A DNA stretch of 64,000 nucleotides. It comes from Gammaproteobacteria bacterium (lineage in GTDB: Bacteria > Pseudomonadota > Gammaproteobacteria > Steroidobacterales > Steroidobacteraceae). Position numbers and translations under genes: made by a program. Positions 24,717-33,921 of this stretch are shown piece after piece (position 1 is the stretch's first letter; the number at the start of each line of letters is the position of its first letter). The notes under the pieces are model-generated. The model searched no databases, had not been told where the DNA came from, and saw only the letters and a list, made by a program, of their open reading frames with translations. The stretch covers positions 124,001-188,000 of the forward strand of contig PKRE01000004.1 in the NCBI GenBank assembly GCA_017577615.1. Direction: 5' to 3'.

Positions 24717-27371
24717 TTGAAGAGAGCACTCGCGGTCTTATGCGGTTGCGCATGGCTCAGCTTCGTCGCGCCGGTGTTCGCCGAGCAGCCTGTCTATCTC
24801 GATCTCAACAGGTCTTTCAGAGAGCGCGCCGCCGATCTAGTGTCGCGGATGACCCTCGAGGAAAAGGTCGCGCAACTTCAAAACGACGCGCCTGCGATTC
24901 CGCGACTCGGCGTGCCGAAATACGAGTGGTGGAACGAGGCTCTGCATGGGGTGGCGCGCGCTGGTGCAGCTACCGTCTTCCCGCAGGCGATCGGGCTTGC
25001 CGCAACGTTCGACACGCGCCTCATGCGCGAGGTGGCAACTGCCATCAGCGACGAAGCACGTGCCAAGCACCATGAATTCGCCAGCCGTGACCAGCGCAAT
25101 CGCTATCAAGGTCTCACGTTCTGGTCCCCCAACATCAACATCTTCCGCGATCCGCGCTGGGGACGCGGTCAGGAAACCTATGGCGAAGATCCGTTTCTCA
25201 CATCCCTGATGGGCATCGAGTTCGTCAAAGGTCTACAGGGGAATGACCCGCACTATCGTAAGGTCGATGCGACCGCCAAGCACTTCGCCGTGCACAGCGG
25301 CCCGGAGGCCGATCGGCATCACTTCGACGTGCACCCGAGCGAGCGCGACCTGTGGGAGACCTATTTGCCTGCGTTCCAGGCGCTCGTGCAAGAGGCGAAA
25401 GTCAAAGCAGTGATGGGGGCCTACAATCGTGTCTATGGCGCCTCCGCATCGGCAAGCCGCTTGCTGCTCGTGGACATCCTGCGTAAGCGTTGGGGATTCG
25501 ACGGCTACGTCGTGTCCGATTGCGACTCGATCGAAGACATCTATAAGCATCACAAGATCGTGTCGACGCCCGAAGAAGCGGCAGCCTTGGGTATCAAGAA
25601 CGGCACTGAGCTCAATTGCGGCACGACCTACGGTGCGCTTCTGAATGCGGTCAAGCAAGGACTGATCACAGAAGCCGAGATCGATGCGGCCCTGATCAAC
25701 TTGATGGTCACGCGCTTCGAACTTGGCATGTTCGATCCACCCGATCGTGTTCGCTGGGCCAACATCCCGTATTCAGTCAATCAATCGCCGGAGCACGATT
25801 GGCTCGCGCGCCGTGCCGCGCGTGCCTCGCTGGTGCTGCTCAAGAACGATGGCTTGTTGCCGCTTTCGCGCAGCCTGAAGACGATTGCTGTCGTGGGTCC
25901 CACGGCCGACGAGGTCATGTCCTTGCTCGGAAATTACTACGGCACGCCTGCAGCGCCTGTGACCATCCTGCAAGGTATTCGTGAGGCAGTGGGGCCGAAC
26001 ACGACTGTGTTGTATGCGCGCGGGACCGACCTGGTGGAAGGACGTGAAGAGCCGCGCGCCGCGCCGCTGATCGAGCCTGCCTACCTGCGTCCTGCGGCCG
26101 GCTCGAATGAGCAGGGGCTCAAAGGCGAGTACTTCAACAATCCGGACTTGTCCGGCGAGCCTGTGATGACGCGCGTTGATCCTCGGGTCTCGTTCCGCTG
26201 GGATCGCGGCGGACCGATCGACGATCTGATCGCGCGCGGAGAGTTTCCGGCCGACGCGATCGGCAGCGATCATTTCAGCGTGCGTTGGACCGGGCAGCTC
26301 CTGCCGCCCGTTTCTGGGCGTTACGAAATCTCGGTCGGAGCGAACGACGGCTTTCGATTGTTCATCGACGGCAAGCGTGTCCTAGAGAGTTGGGATACGA
26401 CGCCGCGCATGTCGAGCAAGAGCGTCTTCGTGGACTTGCAGGCAGGCCGCGCTTACGACCTGCGACTCGAGTATTTCGACGACATACGCGATGCCGAAGT
26501 GCGTCTCGGATGGCGCTTGCCCGGAGCGAAGCCACCGTTCGAGGAAGCGCTCGATGCTGCGCGTGCGGCGGACGTCGTCATCTTTGTCGGCGGCCTCACT
26601 GGCGACGTCGAGGGCGAGGAGATGAAGGTGAGCTATCCGGGTTTCGCCGGCGGCGACCGCACGGACCTACGGCTGCCGGCATCCCAACGCAAGCTGCTCC
26701 AAGCGCTGCATGAGACGGGCAAGCCGATCGTGCTCGTGTTGACGACCGGTTCGGCGCTTGCCATCGACTGGGCCAAGGAGCACATCCCTGCAATTCTCGT
26801 TGCGTGGTACCCGGGTCAGCGCGGTGGCAACGCCGTAGCAGACGTGCTCTTCGGCGATGTGAGCCCGTCCGGCCGACTTCCGGTGACGTTCTACAAAGCC
26901 GACGAAAAGTTGCCGCCGTTCGATGACTACAGCATGGAAGGTCGGACGTATCGATACTTCAGAGGCGAGCCGCTGTATCCCTTCGGCCATGGTCTCTCGT
27001 ACACCCACTTCGAGTACTCAGGGTTGAAGCTCGATCGTTCCGAGGCGAGCAGCTCTGATACGGTGACAGTCACCGTGCGCGTGAAAAACGTCGGGCCGCG
27101 AGCAGGCGAGGAGGTCGTGCAGCTCTACGTGCGTCCGGTGGATGCCAAGCAGATGCGGGCGATCAAGGAGCTGCGCGGGATCGAAAAGCTCGCGCTGTTC
27201 CCGGGCGAAGAGCGCGAGGTGACCTTCAAGCTGGTCCCGGAACGGCACGTGACCTACTGGGACACGAAGCGGGGCGACTATGCTGTTGCGCCCGGTCGCT
27301 ATGAGATCGAGATCGGCGCATCGAGCGCAGACATACGCGCGAGCGCGCCGTTAAGGATCACCGCGCGCTGA
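24717..27371 (+). CDS. Secreted GH3 beta-glycosidase with PA14 insertion
   Basis: 884 residues from a TTG start. The TTG at 24717 has GGGGG seven bases upstream and makes MKRALAVLCGCAWLSFVAPV, a clean signal peptide; the ATG at 24636 would bury it behind 27 polar residues. The GH3 N-terminal domain includes WWNEALHGVARAG and TVFPQAIGLAATFD, typical of the beta-xylosidase-like branch, and the probable nucleophile Asp268 in YVVSDCDSIED. The C-terminal GH3 domain is interrupted by a PA14 domain (GLKGEYFNNPDLSGEP to VRLGWRLPG) and ends in a fibronectin-III-like domain (YPFGHGLSYTHFEYSG). Likely cleaves xylo- or gluco-oligosaccharides in the periplasm; the exact substrate is open. Confidence 0.92.
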   Translation: MKRALAVLCGCAWLSFVAPVFAEQPVYLDLNRSFRERAADLVSRMTLEEKVAQLQNDAPAIPRLGVPKYEWWNEALHGVARAGAATVFPQAIGLAATFDTRLMREVATAISDEARAKHHEFASRDQRNRYQGLTFWSPNINIFRDPRWGRGQETYGEDPFLTSLMGIEFVKGLQGNDPHYRKVDATAKHFAVHSGPEADRHHFDVHPSERDLWETYLPAFQALVQEAKVKAVMGAYNRVYGASASASRLLLVDILRKRWGFDGYVVSDCDSIEDIYKHHKIVSTPEEAAALGIKNGTELNCGTTYGALLNAVKQGLITEAEIDAALINLMVTRFELGMFDPPDRVRWANIPYSVNQSPEHDWLARRAARASLVLLKNDGLLPLSRSLKTIAVVGPTADEVMSLLGNYYGTPAAPVTILQGIREAVGPNTTVLYARGTDLVEGREEPRAAPLIEPAYLRPAAGSNEQGLKGEYFNNPDLSGEPVMTRVDPRVSFRWDRGGPIDDLIARGEFPADAIGSDHFSVRWTGQLLPPVSGRYEISVGANDGFRLFIDGKRVLESWDTTPRMSSKSVFVDLQAGRAYDLRLEYFDDIRDAEVRLGWRLPGAKPPFEEALDAARAADVVIFVGGLTGDVEGEEMKVSYPGFAGGDRTDLRLPASQRKLLQALHETGKPIVLVLTTGSALAIDWAKEHIPAILVAWYPGQRGGNAVADVLFGDVSPSGRLPVTFYKADEKLPPFDDYSMEGRTYRYFRGEPLYPFGHGLSYTHFEYSGLKLDRSEASSSDTVTVTVRVKNVGPRAGEEVVQLYVRPVDAKQMRAIKELRGIEKLALFPGEEREVTFKLVPERHVTYWDTKRGDYAVAPGRYEIEIGASSADIRASAPLRITAR

Positions 27372-27510
27372 AGTTCTGGCTTGGGTGGGCCAAGGGCTGG
27401 TATGCGCTGGGCTCCGGACACTGGCCCGTGCGCGCCAGCGCGCTAGCTCCAGTCCGCAGCCGAATAGGGACGGGGCTCCGGGCGTGCTGGCCAGCCTCCA
27501 GCCACAAAAT
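27372..27510. repeat. Dispersed palindromic intergenic element between GH3 and beta-lactamase-fold gene
   Basis: Contains GCTGGGCTCCGGACACTGG, the centre CCAGCGCGCTAGCTCCAG, then GGGGCTCCGGGCGTGCTGG and CCAGCCTCCAGCC. It is one of the best preserved copies of the centre. Confidence 0.7.
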
Positions 27511-27528
27511 AACTCGAAGGAGGGCTTG

Positions 27529-28836
27529 ATGTATCGTCGATCCGTTCTACTCACGTGCTTGTTCGTCGCGTCACTAGCGGTCACTGGCATAGAGACGAGC
27601 CGCGCGGATATCGCGGTCCCTGCGAGCCACGCAGCACCTCGCACCGTGTTGTCCAAGAAGCGGCTCGCGAACCTGGAGCGAGTGCTGCAGCAGTATGTCG
27701 ATGAAGAGCGGATCGCGGGTGCAGTGGCACTCGTGCTTCAAGACGGTGAAACGGTCTACGAAGGCGCCGTCGGTTGGCGCGACAAGGAAGCCAAACGCCC
27801 CATGACGCCGGACACGATTTTCCGTATCGCCTCACAAAGCAAGGCCATCACCAGCGCTGCGATCCTGCAGCTCGTCGAGGACGGCTCGCTCGCGCTCAGC
27901 AATCCGGTGACGCAATTCATCCCCGAGTTCGCGCAGGCCAAGGCGGCAGTGCGCGATGACGACGGTACGACGCGATTCGTCCCGCTCAAGCGTCCGATCG
28001 TCATTCGCGACCTGCTCACTCATACTTCGGGCTATTCGTACGGCAGGGAGCCGCACATTGAGGCCCTGTACGCCGCCAAAGGTCTCGGACCGGCGGCAGG
28101 CAACGGCTGGTATACGGCCGACAAGGATGAGCCGATATGCGACACGATAGCGCGTCTGGGCACCCTGCCGACGATCGCGCAGCCGGGCGAGGCATATGTC
28201 TATGGCTATAGCACCGATATCTTGGGATGCATCATCGAACGTGCATCCGGTCTGTCGCTCGACGCTTATCTGCGCACCAAGATCTTCGAGCCGCTAGGCA
28301 TGCACGACACGCATTTCTTCCTGCCGAAGTCCAAACGCGAACGGTTGGCCACGGTGTATGCGAGCGGGCCGGATGGCAAGGTGGTGCGCGCACCCGAAGG
28401 CGCGAAGGGACAAGGTCACTATGTGGACGGCCCGCGCAAGAGTTTCTCGGGAGGTGCTGGACTGCTCTCCACTGCGCGCGACTATGCGCGTTTTCTCGAG
28501 ATGATCAGAAACCACGGCACGCTCGATGGACGCCGTATCCTCGGCCCACGTGCCGTCGCATTGATGCGGACCAATCAAATCGGCACGCTGCACGCGGCCG
28601 ACGGCGGGCTTGGTTTCGGCTATGGCTTTCAAACTGTCGAGCGCTACGGCGCGAACGGAATGGATGAGGTCGGCGCATTCGGTTGGGGTGGAGCGTATGG
28701 GACCATTTATCGGGTCGATCCGGCATCGGGCACGACAATGGTGTTCATGATGCAGCTCATGCCGAATCACACCGATATCCACGAGAAGGTCTCGGCGCTG
28801 GTGTATCAGGCGTTGGAGGAGGGAAGCTTGCGGTAG
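27529..28836 (+). CDS. Exported class C beta-lactamase-fold serine hydrolase
   Basis: 435 residues with a signal peptide (MYRRSVLLTCLFVASLAVTG, cleavage near SRA-D). The start has a strong AAGGAGGG site. Catalytic SxxK is S102-Q-S-K105 in FRIASQSKAITSAAILQ; the second motif is Tyr-Ser-Thr in YGYSTDILGCII; the third, equivalent to KTG, is probably in FGWGGAYGT. These features fit penicillin-binding-protein/esterase EstB/beta-lactamase class C relatives; esterase or D-peptidase activity is at least as likely as antibiotic hydrolysis. It follows GH3 on the same strand with a palindromic element in between. Confidence 0.88.
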   Translation: MYRRSVLLTCLFVASLAVTGIETSRADIAVPASHAAPRTVLSKKRLANLERVLQQYVDEERIAGAVALVLQDGETVYEGAVGWRDKEAKRPMTPDTIFRIASQSKAITSAAILQLVEDGSLALSNPVTQFIPEFAQAKAAVRDDDGTTRFVPLKRPIVIRDLLTHTSGYSYGREPHIEALYAAKGLGPAAGNGWYTADKDEPICDTIARLGTLPTIAQPGEAYVYGYSTDILGCIIERASGLSLDAYLRTKIFEPLGMHDTHFFLPKSKRERLATVYASGPDGKVVRAPEGAKGQGHYVDGPRKSFSGGAGLLSTARDYARFLEMIRNHGTLDGRRILGPRAVALMRTNQIGTLHAADGGLGFGYGFQTVERYGANGMDEVGAFGWGGAYGTIYRVDPASGTTMVFMMQLMPNHTDIHEKVSALVYQALEEGSLR

Positions 28837-28838
28837 GT

Positions 28839-28919
28839 GTTGGGCTTGGGGCTCGGGTTACGGGTTGCTGGGCTCTGGGCACTGGAGCCAGCGCGCTAGC
28901 TCTAGCCCCCAGCCCAAAC
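28839..28919. repeat. Dispersed palindromic intergenic element between converging genes
   Basis: TTGGGCTTGGGGCTCGGG on the left pairs with CTAGCCCCCAGCCCAA on the right; inside are GCTGGGCTCTGGGCACTGG and CCAGCGCGCTAGC. It lies between the converging beta-lactamase-fold and MATE genes, where it could act as a bidirectional terminator. Confidence 0.75.
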
Positions 28920-30248
28920 CTACAGCCCTTCCAATAAACGCGGCGTGTAATACGCCAGAGTCACGCTGCGTGCGAGGTAGTGCACGTTGAACGCGGCCCA
29001 CAAACCGTGATTGGCCCACGGCGTGAGCAGCCACCAGGCGACCAGGAAGATCACGAGCGACAGTAACATGGCGTTGCGCATTTCCACTGTGCGCGTCGCG
29101 CCGATGAAGATGCCGTCGAGCTGAAAGGCCCAGACTCCGAGAAGCGGTGCGGCGACCACCCAGGGAAGATATGCGCGCGCCGTGGCTCGCGTTGCCTCGT
29201 CGACTGTGAGCGCATCGATGAACGTCGGGCCGAGAATCGCGATGGCGCCAGCAGCGATCGAGGCGAAGCCGACTGCCCACAACGTCGTCAGGCGCGCGGC
29301 AGCGATCAAGCCGGGGCGATGCGCGGCGCCGACTGCGCGGCCAACGAGCGCCTCGGCCGCGAACGCCAAGCCATCAAGGAAATATGCGCTCACCGAGATG
29401 AACTGCATGAGCACGGCGTTGGCGGCGAGGGTCACATCGCCCTGTCGCGCGCCTTGCGCGACGAACCAGATGAAGACGACGATGAGCGCGAGCGAGCGAA
29501 TCATGATGTCGCGATTCACCGCTAGGGTGCGCTTCAGTCGCTCGCGCGACAGGAGGCTCGACCGTTTCCAATGGGCATGGAGTGCGCGCGCCTGGAGCAG
29601 CGCGAATACGAGGCCGACGAGCATCGCAAGTGTTTCGGCGATGAGCGTGCCGAGTGCGACGCCGCGGACGCCCCAGTCGAACACGAGCACGAACAGTACG
29701 TCGAGCATCATGTTCGTGATGTTGAGCACCAGCTGAAGCAGCAATGCGATGCCGGTGCGTCCGAGGCCGATGAACCAGCCGAGCAGCGCGTAGTTGGCGA
29801 GTGCTGCAGGTGCAGCCCAGATGCGCACGTCGAAGTATTCCCGCGCGAGAGCTTCGACCGTCTCTGTGCCTTCCAGCAGCGCAAACGCGATTTCGCGTAT
29901 CGGCCACTGTAGGAGGATCAGCGCAACACCGACGCAGGCTGCAATGAGGAGTGCGCGTCCCAGGCTCGCAAGGATCTCGTCGCGATTGTCCGCGCCGAGT
30001 GCTTGCGCAGTGAGGCCGGTCGTGCCCATGCGCAAGAAACCGAACGCCCAGAACAGTGAAGTGAAGATGAGGGCGCCGACCGCCACTGCGCCGATGTATG
30101 CGGGATCGGGCAGTCGTCCGACGACAGCGGTATCGACAACGCCGATGAGCGGCGTCGAGACGTTGGAGAAAATGACCGGCAGCGCGATCGCGAAGACCGC
30201 ACGATGCGACAAGCGCGCGCGTCCGCTCGAGCAATCAGTGTTGCGCAA
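28920..30248 (-). CDS. MATE family multidrug/metabolite efflux protein (DinF-like)
   Basis: 442 residues from TTG 30248, or about 429 from a TTG at 30209 (LSHRAVFAIALP); the start is uncertain. Twelve hydrophobic segments are visible. The MATE signature region VFAIALPVIFSNVSTPLIGVV followed by DTAVVGRL closely matches the DinF branch. It should extrude organic cations using a sodium or proton gradient at the inner membrane. The gene overlaps the end of the LysR gene by a few bases, so they are probably cotranscribed and the LysR protein may control it. Confidence 0.9.
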   Translation of the reverse strand: MRNTDCSSGRARLSHRAVFAIALPVIFSNVSTPLIGVVDTAVVGRLPDPAYIGAVAVGALIFTSLFWAFGFLRMGTTGLTAQALGADNRDEILASLGRALLIAACVGVALILLQWPIREIAFALLEGTETVEALAREYFDVRIWAAPAALANYALLGWFIGLGRTGIALLLQLVLNITNMMLDVLFVLVFDWGVRGVALGTLIAETLAMLVGLVFALLQARALHAHWKRSSLLSRERLKRTLAVNRDIMIRSLALIVVFIWFVAQGARQGDVTLAANAVLMQFISVSAYFLDGLAFAAEALVGRAVGAAHRPGLIAAARLTTLWAVGFASIAAGAIAILGPTFIDALTVDEATRATARAYLPWVVAAPLLGVWAFQLDGIFIGATRTVEMRNAMLLSLVIFLVAWWLLTPWANHGLWAAFNVHYLARSVTLAYYTPRLLEGL

Positions 30249-31119
30249 GGTGGCGGACGAGCTCTTGAGCGTAGACCGGAAGATCGCTGAGCTTGCGCAC
30301 GCAAATCGACAGGTTTCGCACGGCCCAGTCGTCCGTGAGATCGATCCGGTGCAGTGCCATTGTCTTCATGTTGCGCGATGCATTCGTTTCGGGCACCACG
30401 CCGATGCCCACGTTGCATTCGACGAGGCGACACACAGCATCGAAACTGCGCAGCTGCACGCGCAGCTTGAGCCGTCGGCCGAACCGATCAGCTTTTTCCG
30501 AGAGGAAGCGTTGCAGCGAGCTCGTGCGGTCGAGACCGACGAAATCGCAATCGAGCGAGTCGACGAACGCCATCTCGCGGATGCCGGCGAGCTTGTGATT
30601 CAAGGCCGTGATAATGACGAAGCGGTCTGTGCGAAAGGGAAACACTTCCAGGCCGGTGAGATCCTCCGTGCCGGCAACGATGCCGACATCGGCCTTACCG
30701 TCTGCCACCGCAGCGACGATCTCGTCGCTCAGGCGCTCCTCGAGATCGATGTTCACGTGCGGATGCGAAGCGAGGAACTCGCTCAGCGGGCCCGGCAGGA
30801 ACTCGGTCAATGCGTTGGTGTTCGACATGAGCCGCACATGGCCCTTGAGCCCGTCCGCGTACGCGCTCAAGTCTCCGCGCATGCGTTCCGCTTGCTGCAG
30901 AATCAGCCGCGCGTGGTGAACGAGCGTCAAACCCGCGGGCGTCGGGTGTACCCCTTGGCGCTCGCGAGTAAGGAGCGGCGTGCCAAGCTCGATCTCCATG
31001 TTGCGGATACGGGTGCTGGCCGCCGCCACTGCCAGGTGCATCCGCTCGGCACCCGCCGTGATGCTGCCGGCCTCGACGACGTTGAGAAAGAGCTTAAGGT
31101 CAATCAGATCGAAACGCAT
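30235..31119 (-). CDS. LysR-family transcriptional regulator
   Basis: 294 residues. The N-terminal winged helix-turn-helix (MRFDLIDLKLFLNVVEAGS, AAASTRIRNMEIELGTPLL) is followed by a substrate-binding domain (RLMSNTNALTEFLPGPLSEF, ADVGIVAG). It is the usual length for the family. Unlike most LysR genes it is not divergent from its neighbour but overlaps the downstream MATE gene, so control of its own operon is possible. The effector is unknown. Confidence 0.92.
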   Translation of the reverse strand: MRFDLIDLKLFLNVVEAGSITAGAERMHLAVAAASTRIRNMEIELGTPLLTRERQGVHPTPAGLTLVHHARLILQQAERMRGDLSAYADGLKGHVRLMSNTNALTEFLPGPLSEFLASHPHVNIDLEERLSDEIVAAVADGKADVGIVAGTEDLTGLEVFPFRTDRFVIITALNHKLAGIREMAFVDSLDCDFVGLDRTSSLQRFLSEKADRFGRRLKLRVQLRSFDAVCRLVECNVGIGVVPETNASRNMKTMALHRIDLTDDWAVRNLSICVRKLSDLPVYAQELVRHLAQH

Positions 31120-31159
31120 GAGTCGAATTGTCCGTGACGGACAGCGTCTCGTCCACCGT

Positions 31160-31475
31160 CCACTGGGATGGGGGTTGGGGGCTGGAGACTGGAGGCTGAA
31201 GGCTGGAGACTGGAGACTGGAGACTGGAGACTGGAGACTGGGGCTCAGCGTGGTGATTCTCTATTCCCCATTGCCCATTCCCAATTCCGTTTTCGCGGGT
31301 GCGGCGACACGCGGTGACGCATCACGATGACGAGGGCTGCTAAGCTCTGGGCGCGGCCTGAAACGAGTGCTGAAGTCGAATGCGTTGCGCTTGCGGGACT
31401 CGGGAGCGGATTGTTGTGCTTTGGGTTCCGGCTAGAGCCGTGGTCGCTCCAGCCCCCAGTCCCCAGCCCGTCTCT
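31160..31475. repeat. Long composite palindromic element with heptamer tandem repeat
   Basis: Fills the 365-base gap between the LysR and TonB-receptor genes, which holds no gene. The left arm includes five perfect copies of CTGGAGA (31203-31237). The middle has CTATTCC-type repeats (near 31260-31290) and a segment at 31311-31339 that matches 56769-56798 with few differences (GCGGTGACG, CGATGACGAGGGCTG). The right arm is GCTCCAGCCCCCAGTCCCCA. It is the longest member of the family here. Confidence 0.7.
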
Positions 31476-31484
31476 CCCAAGCAG

Positions 31485-33533
31485 CTAGAACTCCGCTCTG
31501 AAGCCAACGTGCAGAGAGCGTCCTGGCAGCGGTGCGAATTCCTTGAGCGGCGAAGAATGACGGCGAGCTTCCTCATCGAGCAGATTCGTACCGCGCAGGA
31601 ACACCAATAACGAGTGTGCACCGAGATCGAATCGATAGCTCGCGTCGGCATCGAGCATCGTATATCCCGGCGTCGTGCGCTCGTTGGTCGCGACCTTATC
31701 CTGCCGCCCATAACGGTACGCTTCCAGCCCGAGGTGAAGACGGTCGCGCTCGAAGTGCAACTCTATCCCGTAGCGAAGCGGTGGCATCTGGGGTAAGTCG
31801 CTGCCGTCCTTGAGGCGACCGCGAACGTAGTCGCCGGCGAGCCGCACCTCGAAATGCGTCTCGTCTCGTGCAATCAGCGGCAAGGTGATCTCGCCCTCCA
31901 ATCCATAGAGCTGCGCATCTTGCTGCCGATACCGGAACAGCGGCAATCCTCCCCTTTCTTCGCCCGTGTCGTCGGCGTAGATGTGATTCGAGAAGTCGTT
32001 GTAGAACGTGCTCAGCGACCAGTGCACCCCGTTGTCGGGATGCCGATGAATAGTGACGTCCACTGTGCGCGCAGTCTCCGTGCTGAGCCTTTCGTCGCCG
32101 AGCTCGCGCCGCGCGACAGCGAGATGTGGGCCGTCGGCATAGAGCTCAACCGCCTGAGGGTGGCGTTGCGACCGTGTGAGATTGGCCGCGAGTGAGTAGA
32201 CATCCGTCAATCGCCATACGACGCCGGCCGAGAGGCTGTACGCGATCTCGTCATACCGGCTCGACGGACCGTCAGGGGTGATGCGCTGATGCTCGGCGCG
32301 AGCGCCGAGTTCCAGCGAGAGTGTGTCGAAGTCGCGTTTCTCGACGGCGAAGAGTGCCACCTGACGCGTGACTGCCGGTGGGACAAAAGCTTCGGCGCCT
32401 TCGGCGTCGAACTTCGTCTCGAGATATTGCGAGCCGAGCGTGCCGCGCCAGCCAGCGACCTCGTGATGATCCAAATTGAGCCGCAGATCGAAACCCGTCT
32501 GCGTGAGTACCGTCTCGGCCTCCGAGCCCTCCAGCTCGCGATGCCAGTAGTCGTTGTAAGAGGCGCGCAGACGCACGCGCTCGAAAGTCCCGAGACTCAG
32601 CGTGCGCTCGGCTTTTAGATCGTAACGATCCTGGCGCATATCGATGCGCAGAGTCCCATGGTGATGCTCATCGTCAGCAACTGCGTGCTCCTCCTCCGCG
32701 TCGCCATGTGTGTGATGAGGAGCGGGGACACCATACAGCGTGTCGTAGCGTCCCACAGAGACGCCCACGAAGCCGGCTTCGCTGCCGACGCTGACGCCGA
32801 CGGCGCCGCCGTACGTCTCACTGGCAGAGTTTTCGAGCCGACCACGCACGAAGGACTCATCCGGTGCCTGTGCGAGGTGCTCGGTGCGTTCTGCGGCCGA
32901 GAACGCGTAACCGGGGATGCGCACGTCGTCTGTCTCTCGGCGAAAGCCATCGACGTGAACGCGCACGCTGTCGCTGCCGAGCTCCAGACGTCCGACCACA
33001 GTGCGCTCCTCCGCAGCCGTATCGCCGCGCACCTCGACGATGCGGCGGTTCTCGCCGGCATCGAACCGAGTCGGAATGCGCCCGTCCACGACGTTAATGG
33101 CCCCGCCGACCGCGCCGCTGCCGAAGAGCAACGTCGCAGGGCCCCTCAGGATCTCGATTTGATCTGCGAGCACCGATTCGACGGCCACTGCGTGATCTTG
33201 ACTCAGGCTGGACACATCGAGCGCGCTCACGCCGTCGTGAAGCATGAGCACGCGCTCTCCGCCGAGTCCGCGGATCACAGGGCGACTTGCGCTCGGGCCG
33301 AAATAGGTTGCGCTCACACCTAGCTCGGTAGCGATGGTCTCGCCGAGCGACGTGGCGATCTGTCGACGGAGTGCATCGCCGCCGAGCACGGTCGCAGGCT
33401 GCGCGACTTCGAGCGCAGTCTCGCGTAGCGCAGTGGAGGTGACGATGATCTCTTCCGGGCTGGTCTCTTGAGCCGCGGCGCAATGAGCTGTGAGAAGCGC
33501 CACGGCGACGCCGAATGTTCGCGGAACACGCAT
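31485..33533 (-). CDS. TonB-dependent outer-membrane receptor, probable zinc receptor (ZnuD-like)
   Basis: 682 residues from ATG 33533, which has GGAG upstream and yields the signal peptide MRVPRTFGVAVALLTAHCAA. The plug domain contains SATYFGPSASRPVIRGLGGE, VLMLHDGVSALD and QIEILRGPATLLFGSGAVGG. The barrel ends in a terminal Phe (GFRAEF). A His/Asp/Glu-rich loop around residues 255-285 (PHHTHGDAEEEH followed by DDEHHHG) is typical of ZnuD-like receptors that capture zinc. The preceding DUF2946 gene on the same strand supports a metal role. Heme or copper cannot be excluded. Confidence 0.85.
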   Translation of the reverse strand: MRVPRTFGVAVALLTAHCAAAQETSPEEIIVTSTALRETALEVAQPATVLGGDALRRQIATSLGETIATELGVSATYFGPSASRPVIRGLGGERVLMLHDGVSALDVSSLSQDHAVAVESVLADQIEILRGPATLLFGSGAVGGAINVVDGRIPTRFDAGENRRIVEVRGDTAAEERTVVGRLELGSDSVRVHVDGFRRETDDVRIPGYAFSAAERTEHLAQAPDESFVRGRLENSASETYGGAVGVSVGSEAGFVGVSVGRYDTLYGVPAPHHTHGDAEEEHAVADDEHHHGTLRIDMRQDRYDLKAERTLSLGTFERVRLRASYNDYWHRELEGSEAETVLTQTGFDLRLNLDHHEVAGWRGTLGSQYLETKFDAEGAEAFVPPAVTRQVALFAVEKRDFDTLSLELGARAEHQRITPDGPSSRYDEIAYSLSAGVVWRLTDVYSLAANLTRSQRHPQAVELYADGPHLAVARRELGDERLSTETARTVDVTIHRHPDNGVHWSLSTFYNDFSNHIYADDTGEERGGLPLFRYRQQDAQLYGLEGEITLPLIARDETHFEVRLAGDYVRGRLKDGSDLPQMPPLRYGIELHFERDRLHLGLEAYRYGRQDKVATNERTTPGYTMLDADASYRFDLGAHSLLVFLRGTNLLDEEARRHSSPLKEFAPLPGRSLHVGFRAEF

Positions 33534-33603
33534 GGGTTCGCTCCAATGAATCAGGGGTGCGGCGCGGCGCGCAGCACACATATGGCGCCGAAAGGCGGCG
33601 AGC

Positions 33604-33921
33604 TCAGGCGCGTTCGAGGAAAGGCGGGCCCCGCGGGTGAGCGGCGAGTACGACCGTCTGCGAACGCACCGCGGCGTTCGCGGGCAGGAAGGGTTGAGAT
33701 GAGTCGAGCCTCCGCTGGGCCTCGAGCTCGACCGGAGGCAGGTCGGCTAGATGCCCGAATTGCAGACAGTGGTCGCAGGATACCTGCGTCGCAAAGACGC
33801 TCGCAGGATCATGGCCATGGGTGACATGCGCGACCGTGTTGAGCGCAAAGCAGAGCAGCAGGCCTGCGAACACGACTCGCAGCCAGGCGGGACGATTACG
33901 GAGCGCTCGGAATAGACGCAT
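33604..33921 (-). CDS. DUF2946-like small membrane protein
   Basis: 105 residues. One membrane helix at about 15-33 (LRVVFAGLLLCFALNTVAH) is followed by HVTHGHD and SCDHCLQFGHL, a His/Cys cluster that could bind a transition metal in the periplasm, and an Ala/Pro-rich tail. DUF2946 proteins commonly sit beside TonB receptors for copper or zinc, as here (71 bases upstream of the receptor start). The function is not established. No zinc-regulator box was recognised upstream. Confidence 0.7.
   Translation of the reverse strand: MRLFRALRNRPAWLRVVFAGLLLCFALNTVAHVTHGHDPASVFATQVSCDHCLQFGHLADLPPVELEAQRRLDSSQPFLPANAAVRSQTVVLAAHPRGPPFLERA

Noticed and set aside
31203..31243. CRISPR-like repeat array
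   Set aside because: Seven-base units without spacers and no cas genes; it is a simple tandem repeat.
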